Part shown: positions 14,905-23,021 of the stretch, in pieces | Position numbering within the stretch: position 1 is the first letter of the stretch | How the letters are laid out: each line of letters starts with the position of its first letter | From: Streptantibioticus_C sp963761325 | Lineage (GTDB): Bacteria > Actinomycetota > Actinomycetes > Streptomycetales > Streptomycetaceae | Direction of reading: 5' to 3' | Length of the DNA: 64,000 nucleotides | Assembly: GCA_963761325.1 (NCBI GenBank) | Contig: CAVXGZ010000008.1 | Span: 372,001-436,000, forward strand | Position numbers and translations under genes: made by a program | Notes under the pieces: generated by a model | The model's database searches: none | The model's input: only the letters and a program-made list of their open reading frames with translations | Told to the model about the DNA's origin: nothing

Positions 14905-15933
14905 ATGAGGGCGATGATCTACCAGCGGCACGGCGGTCCCGAGGTACTGGCACCGGCCGAGCTTCCGATCCCGGAGCCGGGCGCCGGCGAGGTGCGCGTC
15001 AGGGTGCGGTACTCGGGCGTCAACCCGACGGACTGGAAGGCGCGGGCGACGGCGATGCGCCCGCTGCCGGACGCCGAGCGCGGCCAGGTGCCGAACCAGG
15101 ACGGCTCCGGAGTGGTCGACGCGGTCGGCGCGGGGGTGCCGGCCTCCCGGGTGGGCGAGCGCGTCTGGCTGTGGGAGGCCGCCTACCAGCGGGCGGACGG
15201 CACCGCGCAGGAGTACGTGGCGCTGCCGCAGGAGCAGGCCGTCGCGCTGCCGGACGGCGCCGGCTTCGAACTCGGCGCGGGCCTCGGCGTGCCCGCGCTC
15301 ACCGCGCACCGCTGCCTGACGGTGGCCGAGGACGGTCCGGCCCGGCTGGCCCCGGGCGCGCTGGCCGGCCGCACGGTGCTGGTGGCGGGCGGCGCGGGCG
15401 CGGTCGGCAACGCGGCCGTGCAGCTGGCGCGTTGGGCCGGGGCGACGGTGATCGCGACGGTCAGCGGCCCGCGCAAGGCGGAGCTGGCCCGGGCGGCCGG
15501 GGCGCACCACACCGTCAACTACCGCGAGGGCGACCCGGCTTCGGCGATCCGCGCACTCGCCCCCGACGGCGTGCACGTCGTCGTCGAGGTGGCGCCGGGC
15601 GCCAACACCGCGCTGGACCTGGCGGTCGCCGCCCAGGCCGCCGTGATCGCGTACTACGCCGACAACGGCGGCGTGCGCTTCACCGTCCCGGTCCGCGAGT
15701 CCTTCAGCCGCAACCTGCGCTGGCAGGGTGTGCTCCTCTACACCATGCCGGCCGCCGCCAAGGCCGCCGCTATCCCGGCCGTCACCGCGGCGGTGGCGGA
15801 CGGCGCGCTCCAAGTGGGCGAACAGGCCGGACTGCCGCTGCACCGCTTCTCGTTGGAGCGCACCGCCGACGCCCACCGCGCCGTCGAGGACGGCGCGGTG
15901 GGCAAGGTGCTCATCGAGGTAGCGGACTTCTGA
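14905..15933 (+). CDS. Zinc-independent MDR-family NADPH:quinone reductase-like protein
   Basis: 342 residues. A GroES-like N-terminal domain (SGVNPTDWKAR) is followed by a Rossmann domain with the NADPH motif VLVAGGAGAVGNAAVQLA. The zinc ligands of alcohol dehydrogenases are missing, as in quinone reductases. The start at 14905 is one of two close ATGs (14905 and 14914). Its last 23 bp overlap the convergent threonyl-tRNA synthetase paralogue. Substrate unknown. Confidence 0.85.
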   Translation: MRAMIYQRHGGPEVLAPAELPIPEPGAGEVRVRVRYSGVNPTDWKARATAMRPLPDAERGQVPNQDGSGVVDAVGAGVPASRVGERVWLWEAAYQRADGTAQEYVALPQEQAVALPDGAGFELGAGLGVPALTAHRCLTVAEDGPARLAPGALAGRTVLVAGGAGAVGNAAVQLARWAGATVIATVSGPRKAELARAAGAHHTVNYREGDPASAIRALAPDGVHVVVEVAPGANTALDLAVAAQAAVIAYYADNGGVRFTVPVRESFSRNLRWQGVLLYTMPAAAKAAAIPAVTAAVADGALQVGEQAGLPLHRFSLERTADAHRAVEDGAVGKVLIEVADF

Positions 15934-17185
15934 CCTCCGCGCCGGCGGCCTCCCACAGTTCGGTGCGGTGCGCGTCGACCACGGCGCGCACCCGGCCCGG
16001 CAGCTCGGCGGCGGGCAGGTCCGGCAGGCGGCGGCCGTCGCGCAGCCGCAGGGCGACCCGGTCGTCGGCGGCCTCGCGGGCGCCGATCACCGCCTGGTAG
16101 GGCACCAGCCGGGCGGACCGGATCCGGGCGCCCAGGCTGCCGAGTTCCGGGCCGAGGACCCGCGCCCGCAGCCCCTGGTCCAGGCAGCGGCTCAGCAACC
16201 GCTCGGCCTGCGGTGACTCGGCCCCGGAGATCGGCAGGACGACGAGCTGGGTGGGGGCGAGCCAGGGCGGGAAAGCGCCGCCGTGCCGCTCGATGAGGTG
16301 GGCGACGGCCCGCTCGACGCTGCCGATGACGCTGCGGTGGACCATGACGGGCCGGTGCCTGGCGCCGTCCGGGCCGGTGTAGCGCAGGTCGAACCGCTCG
16401 GGCTGGTGGAAGTCGACCTGCACGGTGGACAAGGTGGCCTCGCGTCCCGCGCCGTCCGCGATCTGCACGTCGATCTTCGGACCGTAGAACGCCGCCTCGC
16501 CCGGCACGGCCTCGTAGGCGAGCCCGGACGCGTCGAGCGCCTCGGTGAGCAGGGCCGCTGACCGCTGCCACATCCCGTCGCCGGCGACGTACTTGCCGCC
16601 CGGGCCGGGCAGCGAGAGCCGGTAGCGGGCCGGGCGGATGCCGAGGGCGTCGTAGGCCCGGCGGATCAGGCCGAGCGCCGCCCGCACCTCGCCGGCCACC
16701 TGGTCCGGGGTGCAGAAGATGTGCGCGTCGTTGAGCTGGATGGCGCGTACCCGGGTCAGGCCGCCGAGCACCCCCGACAGCTCCGAGCGGTACATGCCGC
16801 CCAACTCGGCCATGCGCAGCGGCAGTTCGCGGTAGCTGTGGGCCCGCGAGCGGTAGATCAGGGCGTGGTGCGGACACAGGCTGGGGCGCAGCACGACCTG
16901 CTCCGCGCCGAGGTCCATCGGCGGGAACATGTCCTCGCTGTAGTGGGACCAGTGGCCGGAGATCTCGTAGAGCTCCCGCTTGCCGAGCACCGGCGAGTAC
17001 ACGTGGCGGTAGCCGGCCCGCTGTTCGGCGGCGCGGACGTACTCCTCCAGGGCGTGCCGGACGGCCGCGCCGTCGGGGAGCCAGTACGGCAGTCCGGCGC
17101 CCATCAGCGGATCGGTGTCGAACAGGTCCAGCTCGCGGCCGAGTCTGCGGTGGTCGTCGCGGGGCGCGGGCGGGTGGTCGGACAT
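15911..17185 (-). CDS. Threonyl-tRNA synthetase paralogue without editing domains
   Basis: 424 residues against about 640-660 for a full ThrRS. The TGS and editing domains are absent; the class II catalytic core and the anticodon-binding domain remain. Motif 2 is read in MYRSELSGVLGGLTRVRA, and the three zinc ligands that sort threonine are kept: Cys104 (SLCPHH), His155 (NDAHIFC) and His283 (PVMVHRSVIGS). It should therefore charge tRNA-Thr but cannot clear serine. Short paralogues of this kind can serve as resistance or stress copies. The start at 17185 has GAGGAG seven bases upstream. A threonine-rich leader peptide and hairpin precede it, so expression likely rises when charged tRNA-Thr is low. 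Confidence 0.88.
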   Translation of the reverse strand: MSDHPPAPRDDHRRLGRELDLFDTDPLMGAGLPYWLPDGAAVRHALEEYVRAAEQRAGYRHVYSPVLGKRELYEISGHWSHYSEDMFPPMDLGAEQVVLRPSLCPHHALIYRSRAHSYRELPLRMAELGGMYRSELSGVLGGLTRVRAIQLNDAHIFCTPDQVAGEVRAALGLIRRAYDALGIRPARYRLSLPGPGGKYVAGDGMWQRSAALLTEALDASGLAYEAVPGEAAFYGPKIDVQIADGAGREATLSTVQVDFHQPERFDLRYTGPDGARHRPVMVHRSVIGSVERAVAHLIERHGGAFPPWLAPTQLVVLPISGAESPQAERLLSRCLDQGLRARVLGPELGSLGARIRSARLVPYQAVIGAREAADDRVALRLRDGRRLPDLPAAELPGRVRAVVDAHRTELWEAAGAEVRSPLPR

Positions 17186-17224
17186 GGGGTCTCCTCGTGG
17201 CGGGCGAGGCGGGTGACCACACGG

Positions 17225-17256
17225 CGAAGCCCCGGGGCACCAGCCCCGGGGCTTCG
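17225..17256 (-). terminator. Attenuator hairpin before the threonyl-tRNA synthetase paralogue
   Basis: Arms 17225-17237 and 17244-17256 pair perfectly over 13 bp with a 6-nt loop. On the minus strand the hairpin starts 14 nt after the stop of the leader peptide and ends about 40 nt before the synthetase start. No U tract follows. Placement fits a leader terminator under control of ribosome position. Confidence 0.8.
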
Positions 17257-17270
17257 ACTCAAGACAACGG

Positions 17271-17321
17271 TCAGCGCGCCGGGACACTCTCCGGCGTCGT
17301 CGTCACAGCAGCGCGCTTCAT
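17271..17321 (-). CDS. Threonine-rich leader peptide for the ThrRS paralogue
   Basis: A 16-residue peptide, MKRAAVTTTPESVPAR, with three consecutive ACG threonine codons at positions 7-9. A 6-bp hairpin (17291-17296 with 17277-17282) forms right after the Thr codons, and the terminator-like hairpin lies further down. A promoter (17329-17356) places the likely transcript start on the A of the ATG, so the leader would be translated from a leaderless end. A ribosome stalled at the Thr codons would block the first hairpin; whether a true antiterminator forms has to be folded. The peptide itself probably has no function beyond sensing. Confidence 0.75.
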   Translation of the reverse strand: MKRAAVTTTPESVPAR

Positions 17322-17328
17322 GCCGCCC

Positions 17329-17356
17329 ACGCTAACAGAACAGGCGGCTGCCGCAA
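17329..17356 (-). promoter_or_regulatory. Promoter of the Thr leader and synthetase
   Basis: On the minus strand TTGCGG (17351-17356) and TAGCGT (17329-17334) are separated by 16 bp, resembling a sigma-70-type (HrdB) promoter. The ATG of the leader peptide begins eight bases after the -10 box, which fits leaderless translation. Confidence 0.5.
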
Positions 17357-17392
17357 CCGGATTCAACACCGCGGCGCACCGGCCCGCCGGCC

Positions 17393-17893
17393 TCACTCGT
17401 CGATCGGCAGCCGGGTGCCGCAGCGGCCGCAGAAGCGGGCGTCGGACTCGGTGGCCAGCCGGCCGCACTCGACGCAGACCCGGTCGAGCAGGCAGGCGGC
17501 CTCGCCGCCCGGCTCCTCCACCGCGGCGCCGCGGATGGCCATGCCGGGCCGGCGCCGGTGCACCGTGAGGTAGACCAGCCCGTCCGGCCCGGCCTCGATC
17601 GCGCGCTCGGCGCCGTGCGGCAGCCAGACCAGGGCGCCCGCCCGCAGCTCCCTGCCGCCGTCGTCGCCCGCGCCGTCCAGCCGTCCGCCGCCGTCGGCCA
17701 CGTAGACCAGCACGTCGAGGTCGGGCTCGACGTGCGGGGCGACGCCGGCGCCGGGGGCGAGGCGGATCAGGTTGGCGTCCAGTTGGCGGCCGTCGGCGGC
17801 CAACCGCCACAGGGCGCCGCCCTGTTGCCCGGGCGCGTCGCGCAGGAGGTCCGCCGTCCGGGCGAGGACGTCGGGGATCCGGTTCGTGTGCAC
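17393..17893 (-). CDS. Cupin-domain protein with C-terminal zinc ribbon
   Basis: 166 residues. A small cupin barrel (about 25-125; APHVEPDLDVLVYVADG and WLPHGAERAIEAG) is followed by a zinc ribbon with two CxxC pairs (CVECGR and FCGRCG). The cupin may bind a metal or small ligand, and the ribbon may be a structural tail. The GTG start at 17893 is chosen for the GGGAGG six bases upstream. It lies 14 bp after the ArsC-like gene and is likely co-transcribed with it. Function unknown. Confidence 0.75.
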   Translation of the reverse strand: MHTNRIPDVLARTADLLRDAPGQQGGALWRLAADGRQLDANLIRLAPGAGVAPHVEPDLDVLVYVADGGGRLDGAGDDGGRELRAGALVWLPHGAERAIEAGPDGLVYLTVHRRRPGMAIRGAAVEEPGGEAACLLDRVCVECGRLATESDARFCGRCGTRLPIDE

Positions 17894-17907
17894 GCTCTTC
17901 CTCCCGT

Positions 17908-18273
17908 TCAGGCGCCGTGCGGCAGGACCGAGCGGACCGCGTCCTCGGTCCTGGCGACGACGGCCGTCGCGTCGTCGGCGGTGATGACGGGCCGCTGGAT
18001 CAGCGCCGGGTGCTCGGCCAGCGCCGCGATCCAGCGGTCCCGGTCGGCCGGGGTCCGCGGCCAGCCGGTCATGCCCAGTTCGGCGGCGACCGGTTCGCCG
18101 GTGCGGGTGATGTCCCACGGCTCCAGGCCGAGGCGGGCCAGGACGGCTTCCAGCTCCGGGACGCCGGGCGGGTCCTCCAGGTAGCGGCGCACAGTGTACT
18201 CGGCGCCCTCCGCGTCCAGGATCGACAGGGCGGAACGGCACTTGGAACAGGCCGGGTTGATCCAGATCTCCAT
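17908..18273 (-). CDS. ArsC/Spx-like thioredoxin-fold protein
   Basis: 121 residues. The N-terminus INPACSKCRSAL has the redox Cys of glutaredoxin-linked ArsC proteins with an extra Cys three residues on, and the RPVITADD stretch matches the ArsC fold end. It is annotated in this family as arsenate reductase-like, but no other ars gene is near, so arsenate is not certain. ATG 18273 is preferred over a GTG two codons earlier because GGGAG then has normal spacing. Confidence 0.75.
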   Translation of the reverse strand: MEIWINPACSKCRSALSILDAEGAEYTVRRYLEDPPGVPELEAVLARLGLEPWDITRTGEPVAAELGMTGWPRTPADRDRWIAALAEHPALIQRPVITADDATAVVARTEDAVRSVLPHGA

Positions 18274-18316
18274 GGTCACAGTCTCCCGGCCCGCGGCGGC
18301 CTGCGGTACCGGAGGC

Positions 18317-18979
18317 TCACGGGAGCACGCCGGTCAGTGAGAGGAACTCGCTGCGCGAGCGCGGGTCGTGGCGCAGCACGCCCTGCAGCGCCGAGGTGAC
18401 GGTCGTCGAACCGGTGGCCTGTACGCCCCGCAGCGTCATGCAGGTGTGCTCGGCCTCGATGACGACGCCGACGCCCTTGGGGTCGAGCTGGGCCTGCAGC
18501 CAGTCGGCTATCTGCTTGGTGAGCCGTTCCTGCACCTGCGGGCGGCAGGCGAAGTGCTCGACGACCCGGGCGAGTTTGGACAGCCCCAGGATCCGCTGCC
18601 CCGGCAGGTAGCCGACGTGGGCGGTGCCGACGAACGGCAGCAGGTGGTGCTCGCAGACCGACCGCAGCGGGATCGCCCGGGCCAGCACCAGTTCGTCGTA
18701 CCCCTCGTCGTTGGGGAAGGTGGTCAGGTCGAAGGGCCGGGGCATGAACAGCTCGGCGTAGGCGCGGGCCATCCGGCCCGGGGTGCCGCGCATGCTCTCG
18801 TTGTCGGTGCGCACGCCGAGGGCGGTCAGGAAGTCGCGCGCGGCGGCTTCCGCGGCGTCGAGATCGATCCCGTCCGTCTCGCGGACCACGCGCAGCGGCA
18901 CCGGGGGCTCCGGCACCGTCGGCAGGGCGAGTCCGGTGCTCACCGGCCGCTTCGTTCGCAGGTGCGGCTCGCTCGTCAT
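18317..18979 (-). CDS. folE: GTP cyclohydrolase I
   Basis: 220 residues, the usual FolE length. The zinc ligands Cys and His are in SVCEHHLLPF and the third Cys in EAEHTCMTLRG; the substrate loops TGSTTVTSALQG are present. It opens the imidazole ring of GTP to form dihydroneopterin triphosphate for folate, pterins or deazapurines. No other folate gene is close, and streptomycetes usually keep folE in a folate cluster, so this may be a second copy for a special pathway or condition. The start has GGGAG eight bases upstream. It is transcribed away from a cysteine-rich HTH regulator. Confidence 0.9.
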   Translation of the reverse strand: MTSEPHLRTKRPVSTGLALPTVPEPPVPLRVVRETDGIDLDAAEAAARDFLTALGVRTDNESMRGTPGRMARAYAELFMPRPFDLTTFPNDEGYDELVLARAIPLRSVCEHHLLPFVGTAHVGYLPGQRILGLSKLARVVEHFACRPQVQERLTKQIADWLQAQLDPKGVGVVIEAEHTCMTLRGVQATGSTTVTSALQGVLRHDPRSRSEFLSLTGVLP

Positions 18980-19014
18980 GGCGGAATCTCCCAGGGCTGT
19001 GGATTTCGCCAACG

Positions 19015-19044
19015 AGTATTGGTCTTTTTCGCCTCGATCGTCAA
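19015..19044 (-). promoter_or_regulatory. Promoter of folE
   Basis: On the minus strand TTGACG (19039-19044) and AATACT (19015-19020) are spaced by 18 bp, a good -35/-10 pair, about 36-40 bp upstream of the folE ATG. The spacer contains an A-rich run unusual for this GC-rich DNA. Confidence 0.6.
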
Positions 19045-19087
19045 GCGACCTGGTTCGTTGTGTGGTTACGCCCACTGTCATCGGCGC

Positions 19088-19093
19088 TATCCT
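19088..19093 (+). promoter_or_regulatory. -10 box of the divergent HTH regulator gene
   Basis: TATCCT ends seven bases before the GTG at 19100. With no Shine-Dalgarno sequence between, the transcript probably starts at the GTG and is leaderless. A -35 box is not clear. Confidence 0.45.
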
Positions 19094-19099
19094 GGACGG

Positions 19100-19831
19100 G
19101 TGGCCAGCGATCCGACGGCGTTCGAGCCGTCTGCCGACGCCGACGCGCTCATGGCGAGCGTCGCGGTGCTCGCCGATGAGCAGCGGCGGCGGATGTACGG
19201 CTTCGCGCGCCGTGCCCGGCGGCCCGTCACCCGCGAGGAGGCCGCCGCGGACGCCGGGGTCTCGGCGAAGCTCGCCGCCTTCCACCTCGACAAGCTCGTG
19301 GCGGCCGGGCTGCTGCGCGCGCGGTACGCGAGCACCGGCGACGCACCGCGGGTCGGCCGCAAACCCAAGGTCTACGAGCCGACCGGCGCCGACCTGCGGC
19401 TCAGCATCCCGGAGCGCCGGCCCGAGTTGATCGCCGAGATCCTGCTGGACGCCGTGCTCGACGAGCCGTCCGGGCAGGGCGCCCGCGCCGACGCGCTGCT
19501 GGCCGCCCGGCGGCGCGGTGAGGCGGCCGGCGCGGCCGAGCGGGAGCGCACCCGGCCCGGGCGGCTCGGCCCTGAGCGGTCCGTCACCGCCTGCGGCAAC
19601 GCGCTGGTCCGCTACGGGTTCGAGCCGGACCGCGAGTCGCCCACCAGGATGCGGCTGCTCAACTGCCCGTTCCACCAGTTGGCCGAGCGGTCCCAAGAAC
19701 TGGTCTGCGGGATCAACCACGCCTTCCTGGGCGGATTCCTCACCGGCCTGCGGGCCTCGGGCGTCGACGCGGTCCTCGCCCCACGCCCCGGCCAGTGCTG
19801 CGTGGAGCTGCGCGAGGAGCCGCCCGGCTGA
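19100..19831 (+). CDS. Winged-helix regulator with a cysteine-rich SufR-like sensory domain
   Basis: 243 residues. The N-terminal winged helix (about 15-85, VTREEAAADAGVSAKLAAFHLDKL) binds DNA. The C-terminal half carries conserved Cys-containing text, LLNCPFHQLAERS, ELVCGINHAFLGG and GQCCVELRE, in the order seen in SufR-like iron-sulfur repressors. An Fe-S cluster or metal is therefore likely but not proven. It is divergent from folE with a shared 120-bp promoter region, which suggests it controls folE. Its stop lies one base from the stop of the convergent galactosidase gene. Confidence 0.75.
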   Translation: MASDPTAFEPSADADALMASVAVLADEQRRRMYGFARRARRPVTREEAAADAGVSAKLAAFHLDKLVAAGLLRARYASTGDAPRVGRKPKVYEPTGADLRLSIPERRPELIAEILLDAVLDEPSGQGARADALLAARRRGEAAGAAERERTRPGRLGPERSVTACGNALVRYGFEPDRESPTRMRLLNCPFHQLAERSQELVCGINHAFLGGFLTGLRASGVDAVLAPRPGQCCVELREEPPG

Positions 19832-19832
19832 C

Positions 19833-21839
19833 TCACCGCGGCGGGCCGGCGCCCTCGCGCAGCACCGCCGACTCCCCCGCCGGCAGGGCGAACGAGCCGC
19901 CCGGCGGCGTGACGCGGCCGGTGAGCAGGTCGGTGCCCGCGGCGCGGACCTCGACGGCCTGGTCGGTGTGGTTCAGCACGAACAGCCAGCTACGGCCGTC
20001 CGCGGCGCGGCGCCGGACCGCCTCGGCGCCGGGCGGCAGCCCGGGCAGCACCGGTCCGACCGCCGCCTCGGCCAGCACGCGGGCCAGCAGCGCCCGGTAG
20101 CCGGCGTCGTCGAGCCGGGTGGAGACGTACCAGCCGGTGCCGGCACCGAACCGGTGCCGGGTGACCGCCGGCCCGCCGGCCAGGGGTCCGGCGGTGTGGG
20201 CGGCGACCGGCTCGGCGCCCTCGCAGCGCAGCTCCTCGCTCCACGAGGTGCCCCAGGACCCGTCGGACAGCGGCAGCGCGGCCTCGCGCGGCAGCGGGTG
20301 GAACTGCTCGACCCGGATGCCGAGCGGCTCGCGGAACGCGCCGGGGTAGCCGCCGGTGCGCACCTGGTGGCGCTCGTCGACGACCCCGCTGAAGTACTGG
20401 ACGACGAGCGTGCCGCCGCGCTCGACGTAGCCGCGCAGGGCGTCGGCCCCCCGGTCCGAGACCAGGTAGAGGCTGGGCGCCAGCACCAGCCGGTAGCCGG
20501 ACAGGTCCTGCTCGGGGTGGGCCACGTCGCAGACGACGCCGGCGTCCCACAGGGCGCGGTGGGCGCGTCGGACGGTCGCGAGGTAGTCCAGTTCGCCGGA
20601 CGGCAGGCCCGGGGACTCCAGGCCCCACCAGGAGTCGGCGTCCCACAGGATCGCCGTCTCGGCGGTGACCCGGGAGCCGGCCACCTCGGCGAGCCGGGCC
20701 ACCGCCTCGCCGGTCGCCACCACCTCGCGGAAGACCCGGGTGTCGGGCCCGGCGTGCGGGACCATCGCCGAGTGCCACAGCTCGGCGCCGGCCGTCGAGG
20801 CCCGCCACTGGAAGAACATCGCGCCGTCCGCACCGCGGGCGAGGTGCGCGAGCGAACTGCGCAGCACCCGGCCCGGCTCCTTGGTGAGCACCCGGTCGCC
20901 GGCGTAGACGGTCGCGGTGGCCTGCTCCACCAGCAGCCAGGGCGCTCCGCCGCCGAAGGACCGGGCGCGGTCGGCCGCGAAGGCCGCGTCGGCGTCGCCG
21001 TCCACCCCGGGCGCGTCCATGTAGTGGTCGATGCCGACGACGTCGACCTCGCGGCCCCACTTCCACAGGTCGAGGTTCTGGTAGCCGGGCAGCATCAGGT
21101 TGGTGGTCGCCGGGACGTCCGGGGTGCGGCGGGCGACGGCGTCGCGCTGCTCGCGGTAGGCGGCGAGCAGCTCGTCGGACCAGAAGCGCCGGAAGTCCAG
21201 GAGCTGGCCGGGGTTGTGGTGCCACTGGGTGGCGCGCGGCGGCAGGATCTGCTCCCACGATCCGTAGCCCTGGCTCCAGAAGGCGGTGCCCCAGGCGTCG
21301 TTGACCGCGGCCAGGCCCTCGGCGCCGCCGCCGTGCCGCTCCCGCAGCCAGCGCCGGAAGGCGGCCGCGGTGTGGTCGCACCAGCACAGGGTGCCGTACT
21401 CGTTGTGCAGGTGCCACAGTGCGAGCGCGGGATGGCCGGCGTAGCGGTCGGCGAGGGCCTCGGTGATCCGCAGCGCGGCCCGTCGGTAGGCGGGCGCGGC
21501 GGCGCAGTAGGTGTCGCGGCTGCCGTGGACCAGCCGGGTGCCGTCCTCGCGCACCGGCATGGCGTCGGGATACGCCAGGGTGAACCACGGCGGCGGGGAG
21601 GCGGTGGGGGTGGCCAGCGCGACGCGCACCCCGTTGGCGTGCAGCCGGTCCATGGTGCGGTCCAGCCAGCCGAAGTCGTGGCGGCCCTCCTCGGGTTCGA
21701 GGCGGGACCAGGAGAAGACGCCGAGCGAGACGAGGTTGACGCGGGCCCGGCGCATCAGCTCGTCGTCCTCCCGCCAGGTGGCCTCGTCCCACTGCTCGGG
21801 GTTGTAGTCGCCGCCGAAGGCGAGCCGGTCCGCCGCCAT
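19833..21839 (-). CDS. GH42 beta-galactosidase
   Basis: 668 residues, typical for family 42. The N-terminus FGGDYNPEQWDEATW is the family hallmark. The acid/base is Glu147 in WHLHNEYG and the nucleophile Glu305 in WLLVEQATA. The trimerisation domain and a short beta domain follow. A zinc-site Cys pair (LCWCDH) lies after the acid/base. No signal peptide is seen, so it acts on imported oligosaccharides, here most likely the beta-1,2-galactosyl side chains of xyloglucan. It begins four bases after the LacI gene and is co-transcribed with it. Confidence 0.9.
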   Translation of the reverse strand: MAADRLAFGGDYNPEQWDEATWREDDELMRRARVNLVSLGVFSWSRLEPEEGRHDFGWLDRTMDRLHANGVRVALATPTASPPPWFTLAYPDAMPVREDGTRLVHGSRDTYCAAAPAYRRAALRITEALADRYAGHPALALWHLHNEYGTLCWCDHTAAAFRRWLRERHGGGAEGLAAVNDAWGTAFWSQGYGSWEQILPPRATQWHHNPGQLLDFRRFWSDELLAAYREQRDAVARRTPDVPATTNLMLPGYQNLDLWKWGREVDVVGIDHYMDAPGVDGDADAAFAADRARSFGGGAPWLLVEQATATVYAGDRVLTKEPGRVLRSSLAHLARGADGAMFFQWRASTAGAELWHSAMVPHAGPDTRVFREVVATGEAVARLAEVAGSRVTAETAILWDADSWWGLESPGLPSGELDYLATVRRAHRALWDAGVVCDVAHPEQDLSGYRLVLAPSLYLVSDRGADALRGYVERGGTLVVQYFSGVVDERHQVRTGGYPGAFREPLGIRVEQFHPLPREAALPLSDGSWGTSWSEELRCEGAEPVAAHTAGPLAGGPAVTRHRFGAGTGWYVSTRLDDAGYRALLARVLAEAAVGPVLPGLPPGAEAVRRRAADGRSWLFVLNHTDQAVEVRAAGTDLLTGRVTPPGGSFALPAGESAVLREGAGPPR

Positions 21840-21843
21840 CGGC

Positions 21844-22866
21844 TCAGCCCCGCCCGGGAGCGGTTCCGGTGCTCTCGCGCCGGGTGAGCACCGGGGTCAG
21901 CAGTTCCACCTCGCCGGCCGGGTCCGCGTCCTGGCAGTCGATCCGCTTCATCAGCAACTCGACCGCGCGGCGCCCGAGTTCGTCGGCCGGGCCGGAGACC
22001 GAGGTGAGCCGGGGCGAGTGGCGTTCGGCGAGCTGCGCCTGGCACAGCGCGATCACCGAGACGTCCTCCGGGACGATCCGGCCCGAGCTGCGCAGCAGGC
22101 TGAGCAGCGGGGTGAGCGCGCCCTCGTTCTGCACGACGAAGCCGGTGGTGCGCGGGCGGTCGTCGAGGATGCGGGCGAGGGCGCCGGCGGTGCCCTCGAA
22201 CGTGCCCTCGCACGGCCGGTGCAGGATGCGCAGGTCGCGGGCGGCCGCCCGCTCCCGGAATCCGGTGAGCGTGCGGTCCGCGTAGCCGACGTGCCGCCGG
22301 TAGACGCGGTCGGCGTAGCCGATGAACGCGACGTCGCGGTGGCCGAGTTCGGCGAGGTGGTCGGCGCTCAGGGCGCCGACGGCGGCGAAGTCGTGGTCGA
22401 CGCAGGCCAGGCCGCTGGGGTCGGCGGGCAGGCCGATCAGCGCGGCGTGGGTGCCCAGTTCGCGCAGGATCGGGATCCGCTCGTCCTCCAGTTGGACGTC
22501 CATCAGGATCACGCCGTCGGCCAGGCCGCTGGCGGCGACCCGGCGGACCCCGTCCGGGCCCTCGTCGCTGGTGACCAGCAGGACGTCGTAGCCGTACTGG
22601 CGCGCGGCGGTGGTGACCGCGATGGCGATCTCCATCATGATCGGCACGTAGACGTCGCCGCCCAGCGGGACGGCCAGGGCGACGATGTGCGACTTGCTGC
22701 TGGCCAGCGCGCGGGCCCCGGCGTGCGGGTGGTAGCCGAGGTCGGTGATGGCCCGCTCGACCCGGTGGCGGGTGGCCGCGGAGATCGAGCGCTTGCCGCT
22801 CAGCACGTAGCTGACCGTGCTGGGCGAGACCCCGGCGTGCCGTGCGACCTCGGCGAGTGTCACCAT
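21844..22866 (-). CDS. LacI-family transcriptional regulator
   Basis: 340 residues. The helix-turn-helix is at the N-terminus (LAEVARHAGVSPSTVSYVLSG) with the hinge text HPHAGARALASSKSH, and a periplasmic-binding-protein-like sugar domain follows. The start at 22866 has GAGGAG seven bases upstream; a GTG one codon later is also possible. It lies between the importer operon and the GH42 gene on the same strand. Two palindromes of the LacI type (TCGAAGCGCTTCGA) between the importer and GH3 genes are the likely targets, relieved by a xyloglucan-derived sugar. Confidence 0.9.
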   Translation of the reverse strand: MVTLAEVARHAGVSPSTVSYVLSGKRSISAATRHRVERAITDLGYHPHAGARALASSKSHIVALAVPLGGDVYVPIMMEIAIAVTTAARQYGYDVLLVTSDEGPDGVRRVAASGLADGVILMDVQLEDERIPILRELGTHAALIGLPADPSGLACVDHDFAAVGALSADHLAELGHRDVAFIGYADRVYRRHVGYADRTLTGFRERAAARDLRILHRPCEGTFEGTAGALARILDDRPRTTGFVVQNEGALTPLLSLLRSSGRIVPEDVSVIALCQAQLAERHSPRLTSVSGPADELGRRAVELLMKRIDCQDADPAGEVELLTPVLTRRESTGTAPGRG

Positions 22867-23021
22867 GCCCGTTCTCCTCTTGCTCCCCCGGTGCACGGTC
22901 GTGCGGCGGCGCTGCCGTGCGGGTGTCCAGGATAGTGAGTGGCCGTCACCTGGCGGCTCCGTTGCCGGTGGGCGTCGTGGTGCGCATGGGGTCTCCTGGC
23001 GGGTGTGGTGGCGGAGCCGGT

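Noticed and set aside
17186..17392. T-box riboswitch before the ThrRS paralogue
   Set aside because: No T-box sequence or specifier stem is recognisable; the leader peptide with Thr codons explains the hairpin better.
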